Assembly (NCBI GenBank): GCA_003220975.1
Contig: QHTX01000176.1
Coordinates: 1-7,049, forward strand
Direction: 5' to 3'
DNA: 7,049 bases
Origin: Gemmatimonadota bacterium
GTDB taxonomy: Bacteria; Gemmatimonadota; Gemmatimonadetes; Gemmatimonadales; GWC2-71-9
The notes under the pieces are model-generated. The model worked only from the letters and a program-made list of their open reading frames with translations, did not search any database and was not told where the DNA came from. The position numbers were made by a program, and so were the translations under genes. This document shows, piece after piece, positions 1 through 6,055 of the stretch (positions within the stretch are counted from its first letter, which is position 1; each line of letters starts with the position of its first letter).

Positions 1-1
1 C

Positions 2-1093
2 TTCACCGGCTACCGCATCCAGCACAACGGCGCCCGCGGCCCCTGCAAGGGGGGCATCCGCTACCACCCCGAGGCGGACCACGACGAGGTGCTGGGGCTC
101 GCGGCCATCATGACGTGGAAGACGGCGCTCATGGACATCCCGTTCGGCGGCGCGAAAGGCGGCGTCACCGTGGACCCGAAGAAGCTCTCGAAGCTCGAGC
201 TCGAGCGCCTGACGCGGCGTTTCACCCAGCGCATCTCGATCGTGCTGGGCCCGTACCGCGACATCCCCGCCCCCGACGTCAACACCAACGCCCAGGTCAT
301 GGCCTGGATCCTCGACGAGTTCTCGAGCCGCCACGGCTACACCCCCGCCGCCGTCACCGGCAAGCCCGTCTCCCTAGGGGGATCGCTGGGGCGCGAGGAG
401 GCGACGGGGCGCGGTGTGATGTATGTGATGATGGAGTACGCCCGGGATTTCGGGATTCCGCTCAAGGGCAGCCGCGTGGTCATCCAGGGATTCGGCAACG
501 TCGGGGGGCACCTCGCCCGACTGCTCCACGCGGAGGCGGGGGCGAAGGTCATCGCCGTGTCGGACGTCTCGGGCGGCGTCGTGAACGAGAAGGGCCTCGA
601 CGTTCCCGCGCTGCTCGCCCACACCGCCGCCGGCAAGCCCGTGGTGGAGTGGCCGGGGGGGGGCGGCCGGGCGATCGCCAACACCGAGATCTGGACGATT
701 CCGTGTGACTGGCTCGTCCCCGCGGCGTTGGGCGGCGTCATCACCCGGGAGACCAACGCGCGCACCATCGACTGCAAGGTCGTCGTGGAGGGCGCGAACG
801 AGCCCACGACGCCGATCGCCGATTTGATTCTCGAGGAGCGCGGTATCCCGGTGATCCCCGACTTCCTCGCGAACGCGGGCGGCGTGACGGTCAGCTACTA
901 CGAGTGGGCGCAGAACCTGCAGCAATACCGCTGGACCCACGAGCAGGTGAACCGGGAGTTGCAGGCGACGCTCACGAAAGCCTACGTGGGCGTGCGGGAC
1001 CTGGCGAAGCAGAAAGGCGTGACATTCCGGACGGCGGCGTACGCCATTGCACTGCAACGAGTGGCTGAGGCAGAGAGACTCCGGGGCAATTGA
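2..1093 (+). CDS. gdhA: Glu/Leu/Phe/Val dehydrogenase family protein, probably glutamate dehydrogenase (5' end missing)
   Basis: Catalyses reversible oxidative deamination of glutamate to 2-oxoglutarate and ammonia in the cytoplasm, linking nitrogen and carbon metabolism. The frame is open from base 2, giving 363 visible residues ending in TGA at 1091-1093. The first internal ATG/GTG starts are not the true start, because conserved sequence precedes them: KGGIRY (Lys16 of the visible part), TWK (Lys40), GGAKGGV with the catalytic Lys52, and PAPDVNT with Asp92. These four keep the spacing of Lys89, Lys113, Lys125 and Asp165 in the Clostridium symbiosum enzyme, so roughly 55-75 residues are missing. 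The Rossmann domain follows, with the dinucleotide-binding loop GFGNVG at residues 163-168. VVEGANEPTTP and NAGGVTVSYYEW are typical C-terminal family blocks. NAD versus NADP preference cannot be decided by eye. A run of nine G (655-663) encodes part of WPGGGGRA; the family sequence stays in one frame on both sides. The gene converges on the aminopeptidase gene. Confidence 0.95.
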   Translation, partial: FTGYRIQHNGARGPCKGGIRYHPEADHDEVLGLAAIMTWKTALMDIPFGGAKGGVTVDPKKLSKLELERLTRRFTQRISIVLGPYRDIPAPDVNTNAQVMAWILDEFSSRHGYTPAAVTGKPVSLGGSLGREEATGRGVMYVMMEYARDFGIPLKGSRVVIQGFGNVGGHLARLLHAEAGAKVIAVSDVSGGVVNEKGLDVPALLAHTAAGKPVVEWPGGGGRAIANTEIWTIPCDWLVPAALGGVITRETNARTIDCKVVVEGANEPTTPIADLILEERGIPVIPDFLANAGGVTVSYYEWAQNLQQYRWTHEQVNRELQATLTKAYVGVRDLAKQKGVTFRTAAYAIALQRVAEAERLRGN

Positions 1094-1099
1094 CAACTG

Positions 1100-1155
1100 C
1101 GACGGAACGACGGAAGGACGGAAAGTCGCCTTTTCGTCCGTCGCCTTTCGTTTTT
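1100..1155 (+). terminator. Probable intrinsic terminator of the glutamate dehydrogenase gene, built from 8-base tandem repeats
   Basis: Three tandem 8-mers (CGACGGAA, CGACGGAA, GGACGGAA) lie at 1100-1123. Two alternative hairpins can form. One pairs GGACGGAAAG (1116-1125) with CTTTTCGTCC (1130-1139) around a TCGC loop, with one G-U pair. The other pairs CGGAAGG (1111-1117) with CCTTTCG (1144-1150), then after a bulged A continues with 1119-1121 against 1141-1143, and places the stem directly before TTTTT at 1151-1155. The second form is a good intrinsic terminator for the plus strand. The T run overlaps the stop codon of the convergent aminopeptidase gene. Read on the minus strand, the hairpin follows that stop closely but lacks a clean T tract, so bidirectional termination is possible but less well supported. 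Confidence 0.65.
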
Positions 1156-2224
1156 AGTCCGCCGGCTGCCCCGGTCTCGAATACAGCGCCTGATACGGAT
1201 CCTTCCCCGGCTGGGTAAACACGCGGACCTGGATCGCGCGGATGGTCTCCTTCAGGTCCGCGTTGGAGTGCACGTAGATCTCCTCGAACAGGTTCAGGTT
1301 CATGCGGTAGAGCCGTTGCGCGATCACGACGGCGTTGTTGAGCGGCGCCGTGGCGAACCAGCGCCAGTCGTAGGTCTCGAGCGACTGGCCCACGGCGCCG
1401 GTGAGCTGGGCCCGCGCCCACCCGAACAGCACGCCGCGCGCCCGCTCGAGCGCCGCTCCCGCGAGGTTCTGCGCATACGCCGAGTCGAGCCGGCGCGCGA
1501 GCTCGGCCCACAGCAGGTCGAGGATCCGCTCGTCGCGCCACCGAGCCGCGGCACGCTTCGCGTCGAGCGCGTCGCCGCGGGAGCGGAAGAACGCTTCGGC
1601 GCCGCGGTAGCCCACGAAGCTCGCGAAACTCTCGTTGAAGGGCGTCTGGCTCTTCACGTACAGCGTGTTGTGCGCCAGCTCGTGGATCACGGTCGCCACG
1701 AGCTCCATGGTGTCGCGCTCCAGCGCCGTGGACAGCAGTGGGTCGGAGAAGTAGCCCAGCGTCGAGAAGGCGCCCGCGGGGCGCAGATACGCGTCGTACC
1801 CCTCGCGCTCCAGGTCCGCGGCGACCTGCCGGGCCTGGCGGAAGTCGAAGAAGCCCTTGTAGGGCACCGTCCCCACGATCGGAAAGTGCCACGTGTACTC
1901 CCGCAATCGGTCACGCCGCGAGGCCGACAACACGAGGAGCAGCGTGTCGCGGCCCAGGTCCGCATAGGTCGTGTAGGTGTCGCCCACGATGAGCTTGAGA
2001 GAGTCGGCGGTGTAGGCGCGCGCCGCCAGCACGAGCCGCGCCATGGACCGCCGCCGGAGCAGGATGCCCGCCTCTTCGACGCCGGCGCGCGCCAGGTAGC
2101 GGGCATCGGCGCTGAAGAGCAGGGCGAGCGCCAGCAAGGTTGGCACGGCGATCAGCACCCACACGCCGAGCCGGCGCGCCACGCGGCCCCAGTTGGGCGG
2201 CCGGCGCTCCCTCACGGCGTCCAT
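1154..2224 (-). CDS. Membrane-anchored putative aminopeptidase (COG4324 / PF10023 family), gluzincin type
   Basis: A predicted zinc-dependent aminopeptidase of 356 residues. The basic N-terminus (about 1-18) is followed by one hydrophobic segment at about 19-38, so the protein is probably an inner-membrane-anchored enzyme facing the periplasm. Family landmarks in order are YTTYADLG (85-91 region), FPIVGTVPYKGFFD (114-127), AYLRPAGAFSTLGYFSDPLLST (145-166), the zinc motif HELAH (His181, Glu182, His185) and NESFASFV with the likely third ligand Glu198. This closely follows the COG4324 pattern as I know it; proteobacterial members are usually lipoproteins, whereas this one has a transmembrane anchor and no lipobox. 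ATG at 2224 lies inside the end of the PorV-like gene (13-base overlap), with AGGG (complement of 2230-2233) five bases upstream, implying translational coupling. It is the last gene of the minus-strand run. The physiological substrate is unknown. Confidence 0.85.
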   Translation of the reverse strand: MDAVRERRPPNWGRVARRLGVWVLIAVPTLLALALLFSADARYLARAGVEEAGILLRRRSMARLVLAARAYTADSLKLIVGDTYTTYADLGRDTLLLVLSASRRDRLREYTWHFPIVGTVPYKGFFDFRQARQVAADLEREGYDAYLRPAGAFSTLGYFSDPLLSTALERDTMELVATVIHELAHNTLYVKSQTPFNESFASFVGYRGAEAFFRSRGDALDAKRAAARWRDERILDLLWAELARRLDSAYAQNLAGAALERARGVLFGWARAQLTGAVGQSLETYDWRWFATAPLNNAVVIAQRLYRMNLNLFEEIYVHSNADLKETIRAIQVRVFTQPGKDPYQALYSRPGQPAD

Positions 2225-3069
2225 CGCAACCCTAAGCGGTGCGTGTCGCCGGCGGGCGCGTCAAACCCGCGGTACGCATAGTCCAGGTGGAGGCGACCGA
2301 GCTCCACGGTGCCGCCGAACGTAAACGGCGACGCCGTCGTGGCGACCGAGTGGCCGACGTAGCCCGTCCGGCCGACCAGGCCCACACCGTGCGTCACCAC
2401 GCCTGCCTCGAGGCCCACCACGATGAACGCGCTCCCCGTGTCCGGCCATTGCCCTTCCACGGTCGTGAGCAGGCGGTACGTCCCCTGGGGGTCCACGTAG
2501 TTCATCGTGAAGCCGGCGCGGGTGCGGCGCGGCAGGTGCATCCCGCCGCCCAGGTCACCGCCGATGTTTTGCACGCTCACCGCCAGCGCCACGTCCGACG
2601 TCGCGCTCCCCCCGAGTCCCTGGCGTGCGTACTTGGCCGACGCGCCGAGCGCGATCACGCCCGTGCGGAACACGAGGGACGACACCCCCAACAGGTCCGC
2701 CGCAGAGAGCGACGCGTCGCCCAGCGCCTGCGCCCCCACCCCCCAATCGAACCGCCCGACCCGCAGCGCCATCGCTCCGGTGCCGAAGGTCGTACCGCCC
2801 AGATACTGCTCGTAGGACCCCTCGAACGCCAACCGGCGGACGGTGGCGATCGCCGCGGGGTTCGCGAACAGCGCGCCGGCGTCGCCGACGAGCGCCACGC
2901 CCGCACCGCCCAGCCCGGCCGACCGCGTCGATCCCGGCAACGCGTTGAGCGCGGACTGCGCGGCGAGAGACGATACAAGAAAGACGTCGAGGAGAATCGT
3001 CAAGGATAGGCGTCGAGGAGAGACGTATCGCGGCGCGACGCTTCCCCTCGACGCTTCTCCTCGACGCAT
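2212..3069 (-). CDS. PorV/PorQ-like outer-membrane beta-barrel protein
   Basis: A predicted outer-membrane protein of 285 residues. A basic leader (about 1-20) precedes a hydrophobic core, LTILLDVFLVSSLAAQ, at about 23-38, with likely signal-peptidase cleavage next to AAQ. The mature N-terminus carries a family signature, GSTRSAGLGGAGVALVGDAG then ALFANPAAIA (about 46-75), as in the PorV/PorQ (UPF0164-like) group. The rest is alternating strand-like sequence rich in Gly and aromatics, ending LGLRWTP with a C-terminal aromatic strand typical of barrel proteins. PorV and PorQ are known from type IX secretion, but no other type IX gene is visible, so that role is not claimed. ATG at 3069 is the only ATG before the signal core. 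It sits inside a quasi-palindromic repeat that encodes roughly the first 29 residues, so the extended N-terminus is odd. A TTG codon at residue 23 is an alternative start but would remove the basic region. It lies 18 bases after the lipoprotein gene and overlaps the aminopeptidase gene. Confidence 0.75.
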   Translation of the reverse strand: MRRGEASRGSVAPRYVSPRRLSLTILLDVFLVSSLAAQSALNALPGSTRSAGLGGAGVALVGDAGALFANPAAIATVRRLAFEGSYEQYLGGTTFGTGAMALRVGRFDWGVGAQALGDASLSAADLLGVSSLVFRTGVIALGASAKYARQGLGGSATSDVALAVSVQNIGGDLGGGMHLPRRTRAGFTMNYVDPQGTYRLLTTVEGQWPDTGSAFIVVGLEAGVVTHGVGLVGRTGYVGHSVATTASPFTFGGTVELGRLHLDYAYRGFDAPAGDTHRLGLRWTP

Positions 3070-3079
3070 GGCCTTGACG
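2985..3079. repeat. Quasi-palindromic element of 13-base repeat units spanning the start of the PorV-like gene
   Basis: On the plus strand three 13-base units follow one another: CGTCGAGGAGAAT (2985-2997), CGTCAAGGATAGG (2998-3010) and CGTCGAGGAGAGA (3011-3023). Two units of the opposite orientation follow, CTTCCCCTCGACG (3041-3053) and CTTCTCCTCGACG (3054-3066). GCGTCGAGGAGA (3010-3021) is the exact reverse complement of 3056-3067. CGTCAAGG (2998-3005) is the exact reverse complement of 3072-3079. The two stems are separated by four unpaired bases on each side. The first unit (2985-2996) can pair with 3055-3066 instead, so exclusive folds exist. In the mRNA the start codon at 3069 falls at the internal loop and the weak CAAGG Shine-Dalgarno sequence falls in the outer stem, so translational control is possible. 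Confidence 0.85.
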
Positions 3080-3087
3080 CCTTTCGA

Positions 3088-4719
3088 TTAGCGGATTCGG
3101 ATGACGTTCAGCCGCGCCACAACTGCCAGCGGGAGGAGCGCGCTCGGACTGCTCCGAAACGAGAGGGTGAAGGCGGGCGCGCTCGGGCCTTGGAACGCCC
3201 GGTGGTAGACCCCCGAGCCCGAGCGGAGCCACCCGCTGACGTCAACCGCACTCCCGGCACTTGTGCTGGGCACGAGCGGGTAAGACCCGTACTCGGCGCG
3301 AAAATGCCACGACGTGTACTTGAGCTCGGGCGGGGCGGTGAACCCGGGCAGGTCGGACACCCAGTTGGCGAGCGCCCACCGGGTGATGATGGTCGTGTAG
3401 TCCTGCCCCGTCTGCGTGGCGACATTCACCGCGCCGTTGAGGGGCGTCTGGTCGAGCTTCCCTGGCAAGGAGTCGCCGTACTGGTCCACAAGGTATCGTA
3501 CGAACAGCCAGCTCGCTCCCACCTCCGCCAGGGTGCCCTGGTCGAACTCGATCAACAGGGGCGAGTTGCCGGGGGCCCTGAGATATTGCTGCGCATCGTA
3601 CACGTTGTTGTTCACGTACTGCAGGAACGTAGCCGTATCCCCCGGGAGGTAGCTGCGGCCGGCCAGCTCCTCGGCGTACTTCGACAAGCCCTCGTCGAGC
3701 CATCCCTCCTCCGCCTGTCCCGCGCGCACCAGCACATGCTGTCCGTAGTTGATCATGTGCTGCAGCTCGTGCACGAACGTGCCGGGTAGGATCCGCTTCA
3801 CCTGCGTCCGGCTATGGCGGCAGCTCAACGTGCCGGCCGAGTCGGCCACGATCGAGTAGAACACCTCGCCGTGATTGGAGATGGACGCAGGGGCGGTGAG
3901 CTCCAAGTCCGGCGAGTAGAAGAACCCGGCAATGAAGCCCGCGGACTGGCACGTCGCCGCGGATACCAGCTTATTCACGACGCCTGTCATGAGCACGATC
4001 ACGACCGAGTTCGCGTCGATGTCCGATACGGCGCCGAAGGTCGCTGTCGCGAGCGAATAGAGGCGCGAATCGAACACCTGCTTGAGCGTGTCGAGGTCGG
4101 CCGAGTCGAGGCCGGGTTTGGGGGCCAAGGTATCGACGTAGATCGCGATATGCGTGCCCACCGTCGAGACCCGCGCGGTCACGGCCTGGAACTTCGAGCA
4201 AGTGAGGTTCGCGCACACCGTGAACCTCCGCAGGCTGCCCGGGCTCGGCGGGCCCGCCGGCTGCGGCGCCGCCGGGGTGGGCGCCGCGGCGGCGGCCGAC
4301 CGGGCCAGCGCCGCCACGCCAGCTGCGCCGCTGCGCGCCAGGTGGCGCAGGTAGCCGTCAAACTGGACGGCCGCCACGCGCGGCGAGGAGGACGGGATCA
4401 CCGCCTGGACCAGCGGCGGGGCGGCAGCGAGGGTGACTGTCTGCAGCTGAAACCGCGCCGAGTCTCCAAAAGTCCCCGCGGCGGATTGCGGCACGAGGAG
4501 ATATTCGATCGAGTCCACCACCGAGGGATTCGCCGCGAACGTCACGCACCCCGAGTCGGCCGCGGGGTCGATCGCGAGGTACGCTGCCGTGTCCAAGTTG
4601 ATCGCATTGGCGCTCGCCGTGCAGGGCGGGAGCAGCGGCGCGAGCCTCGGATCCTTACTGCACGCCGCCGCCCCGAGCAGCGACGACACCCCCACCACCC
4701 ACCGGCGCTTCGGCATCAT
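3088..4719 (-). CDS. Secreted zinc metallopeptidase lipoprotein, M30 (hyicolysin)-like
   Basis: A predicted envelope zinc protease of 543 residues. The N-terminus is basic, then hydrophobic, ending LLGAAAC at residues 14-20, a plausible though not perfect lipobox with Cys20 as the lipidated residue. An Ala/Pro-rich linker spans about 131-160. The catalytic motif is HELQH (His317, Glu318, His321), followed 22 residues later by Glu343 in EEGWLDEGLSKYAEEL, the spacing and WLDEGL context of gluzincins, closest to M30 as I know it. Six further cysteines (33, 58, 169, 174, 257, 300) precede the active site and could form disulfides in the periplasm or outside. The C-terminal 150 residues are not recognised. 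Two ATG codons are adjacent (4719 and 4716); 4719 is chosen because a GGAGG Shine-Dalgarno sequence stands six bases upstream. Its start overlaps the 3' end of the antiporter reading frame. Assignment to M30 is by motif only; a related gluzincin family is the alternative. Confidence 0.75.
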   Translation of the reverse strand: MMPKRRWVVGVSSLLGAAACSKDPRLAPLLPPCTASANAINLDTAAYLAIDPAADSGCVTFAANPSVVDSIEYLLVPQSAAGTFGDSARFQLQTVTLAAAPPLVQAVIPSSSPRVAAVQFDGYLRHLARSGAAGVAALARSAAAAAPTPAAPQPAGPPSPGSLRRFTVCANLTCSKFQAVTARVSTVGTHIAIYVDTLAPKPGLDSADLDTLKQVFDSRLYSLATATFGAVSDIDANSVVIVLMTGVVNKLVSAATCQSAGFIAGFFYSPDLELTAPASISNHGEVFYSIVADSAGTLSCRHSRTQVKRILPGTFVHELQHMINYGQHVLVRAGQAEEGWLDEGLSKYAEELAGRSYLPGDTATFLQYVNNNVYDAQQYLRAPGNSPLLIEFDQGTLAEVGASWLFVRYLVDQYGDSLPGKLDQTPLNGAVNVATQTGQDYTTIITRWALANWVSDLPGFTAPPELKYTSWHFRAEYGSYPLVPSTSAGSAVDVSGWLRSGSGVYHRAFQGPSAPAFTLSFRSSPSALLPLAVVARLNVIRIR

Positions 4720-5990
4720 GCGCGTCCTCCGTTAGTTCCCCGGCCCGGCCGAGCGCCCGGCGCAAGCAGATCGGCCCTACGATTTCGTGCACTCCTATCA
4801 TCGCCACGATCAGGGCCTCGAGGGAGACCCCCCACTCTGGGAACGCCCGCCGGGCGAGCCCCGCTAGCGCCAGCGCCGTTCCCGCCTGCGATATGAGCCC
4901 CGGCCACCCCTCCCGCGCCACGACCGGCGTCACGCCGCTGCGGCGCCCGGCCCACAGGACGCCGTAGCGCAGGCTCACCGCGCGTACGCCCACGAACAGC
5001 AGCGCCCAAGGCCACACGTCGGCCAGCACGCCGAGGCGCAGTCCGGCGCCGCTGACCGCGAAGAACACCGTCGTCGCGGGCACGAGGCATCGTTTCAGCT
5101 CGGAACGCAAGCGCTCGCCCGCGCCCGCCCGCGCGAAGTTCTCGACCCAGAACCCGGCGGCGAGCGCGACGATCAGGATCTCCAGGTCGAGGAGCCGCGC
5201 CACCTCGCTCGCCAGGAACGCCACCGTCGCGGCGCACCAGCCGCAGGTAGCGCTCCACCGCGACCCCGAGCGCGCCGCCCACCGCGACCGAGCCCACGAG
5301 ACCGACCAGCGCGGTACCGCCGGCCGCCACATTCAGCGCGCCGCCGCTCGCGAGCGGCTTCGCTGCCGCGAGCACGAGCGCGAACAAGAGCATGACCGCC
5401 ACATCCTGCGCGACCGTGACCGCGAGCAGCGCGCGGGCGACAGGACCTCGGGCGTCGAGCTCGCCCAGCATCCCCATCGTAATCGCGGGAGACGACGCGG
5501 CCGCGAGGGTGCCGAGCACGAGCGCCACGGCGAGGCCGTCGCCGAACGGCTGGTGCATGGTGATCGGGAGCCACGGCGTCACCGAGAGCGCCACGAGCGT
5601 GACGGCGACGAACGGAAACGCGACCGCGCCGGTCGCGACGCGCGCGAGCTCCCGGCGCTCCACCTTGCGGCGCAGCGTGTCGAGCCTCAGCTCGGCGCCC
5701 GCGGCGAGCGCGATCAGGGCCAGCCCCGCGTCCGCGATGACGCGGAGCGCGGCGACCTCGTCGCGCCGCACGAGGCCGAGCCACGCCGGCCCGACCGCGA
5801 ACGCCACGATCAAGTATCCGGTGAGACGGGGCAGGCGCGCGCGCCGGGCGAGGTCGCCGCCGACGTGGGCGGCGAGCAGCAGGAATCCGAGCGCGAGCGT
5901 CGCGCGCGCCTCGAGCGGCCCGCCCGCCGTCACCCGATGAAAAAGGGCCATCATCAGGCCCAGCGCGAACAGGCTCGCGACCCACCGCAT
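4655..5990 (-). CDS. CPA2-type cation:proton antiporter (Kef/NapA-like), interrupted by an apparent frameshift
   Basis: A predicted inner-membrane monovalent cation/proton antiporter with about a dozen hydrophobic segments. The first 255 residues (5990 to about 5226) contain LPRLTGYLIVAFAVGP (53-68), ADAGLALIALAAGAEL (86-101), SSPAITMGMLGELD (166-179) and VAQDVAVM (193-200), all CPA2 landmarks. After RYLRLVRR (247-254) this frame becomes arginine-rich and non-membrane, while the frame offset by one base carries the continuation: ATVAFLASEVARLLDLEILI, then AAGFWVENF, WPWALLFVGVRA, GWPGLISQAGTALALAGLARR and VHEIVGPICLRRALG, ending in TAA at 4655-4657. The break lies at about 5225-5245 and fits either one extra base or a deletion of 3n+2 bases. 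The first frame stays open to 4716 only as high-GC noise. ATG 5990 is preferred to TTG 5999, which falls inside the predicted -10 box. The true reading end overlaps the lipoprotein gene by 65 bases. It may be a real pseudogene or an assembly error. The transported ion is unknown. Confidence 0.8.
4726..4730 (-). promoter_or_regulatory. Shine-Dalgarno sequence of the lipoprotein gene
   Basis: The minus strand reads CGGAGGACGCGC directly before ATGATG, with GGAGG as complement of 4726-4730 and six bases to the ATG at 4719. It is the strongest ribosome-binding site in the run and fixes the start of the M30-like gene. It lies inside the C-terminal coding part of the antiporter, which fits re-initiation or coupling after translation of that gene. 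Confidence 0.8.
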
Positions 5991-5997
5991 GCGGCGC

Positions 5998-6027
5998 AAA
6001 ATATCCGGCCGAGCGGCATTTTGACAA
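5998..6027 (-). promoter_or_regulatory. Predicted sigma-70-type promoter of the antiporter operon, leaderless
   Basis: On the minus strand a -35 TTGTCA (complement of 6022-6027) stands 18 bases before a -10 TATTTT (complement of 5998-6003). Seven bases then separate the -10 from the ATG at 5990, so transcription would be expected to begin at or next to the start codon. No Shine-Dalgarno sequence precedes this ATG. The -35 overlaps that of the hisIE promoter on the other strand. Confidence 0.6.
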
Positions 6028-6049
6028 TGCGAGTGAGCGCCGGTATTTT
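6021..6049 (+). promoter_or_regulatory. Predicted sigma-70-type promoter of hisIE-dnaE, leaderless
   Basis: A perfect -35 TTGACA (6021-6026), a 17-base spacer and a -10 TATTTT (6044-6049) precede the GTG at 6056 by six bases. The expected start point is the GTG itself or one base away, and there is no Shine-Dalgarno sequence between them, so the mRNA would be leaderless. Confidence 0.7.
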
Positions 6050-6055
6050 CCGCAG

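Noticed and set aside
655..663. Frameshift in glutamate dehydrogenase at the G9 run
   Set aside because: Family motifs before (GFGNVG) and after (VVEGANEP, NAGGVTVSYYEW) are in the same frame.
1268..2281. Long plus-strand open frame of 337 codons opposite the aminopeptidase gene
   Set aside because: It is Arg/His/Gly-rich with no recognisable domain and lies wholly antisense to a gene with clear COG4324 motifs; such open frames are expected at this GC content.
2985..3079. CRISPR-like or phage attachment repeat
   Set aside because: The units are only 13 bases, have no spacers and occur in both orientations as stem arms, so a hairpin element fits better.
3814..4896. Long plus-strand open frame of 360 codons opposite the lipoprotein and antiporter genes
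   Set aside because: Composition is strongly Arg-rich and domain-free, and the opposite strand carries zinc-peptidase and transporter motifs.
4716..5225. Continuation of the first antiporter frame after the break
   Set aside because: It turns abruptly into Arg/Gly-rich sequence with no membrane segments, while the neighbouring frame carries the transporter's conserved C-terminal half.
5222..5250. Programmed +1 frameshifting as the explanation for the antiporter break
   Set aside because: I see no slippery codon pair, in-frame stop or upstream stimulatory Shine-Dalgarno sequence at the junction; mutation or an assembly error is simpler.
5991..5999. TTG at 5999 as the antiporter start
   Set aside because: It overlaps the predicted TATTTT box and has no Shine-Dalgarno sequence; ATG 5990 in the same frame lies at the expected transcript start.
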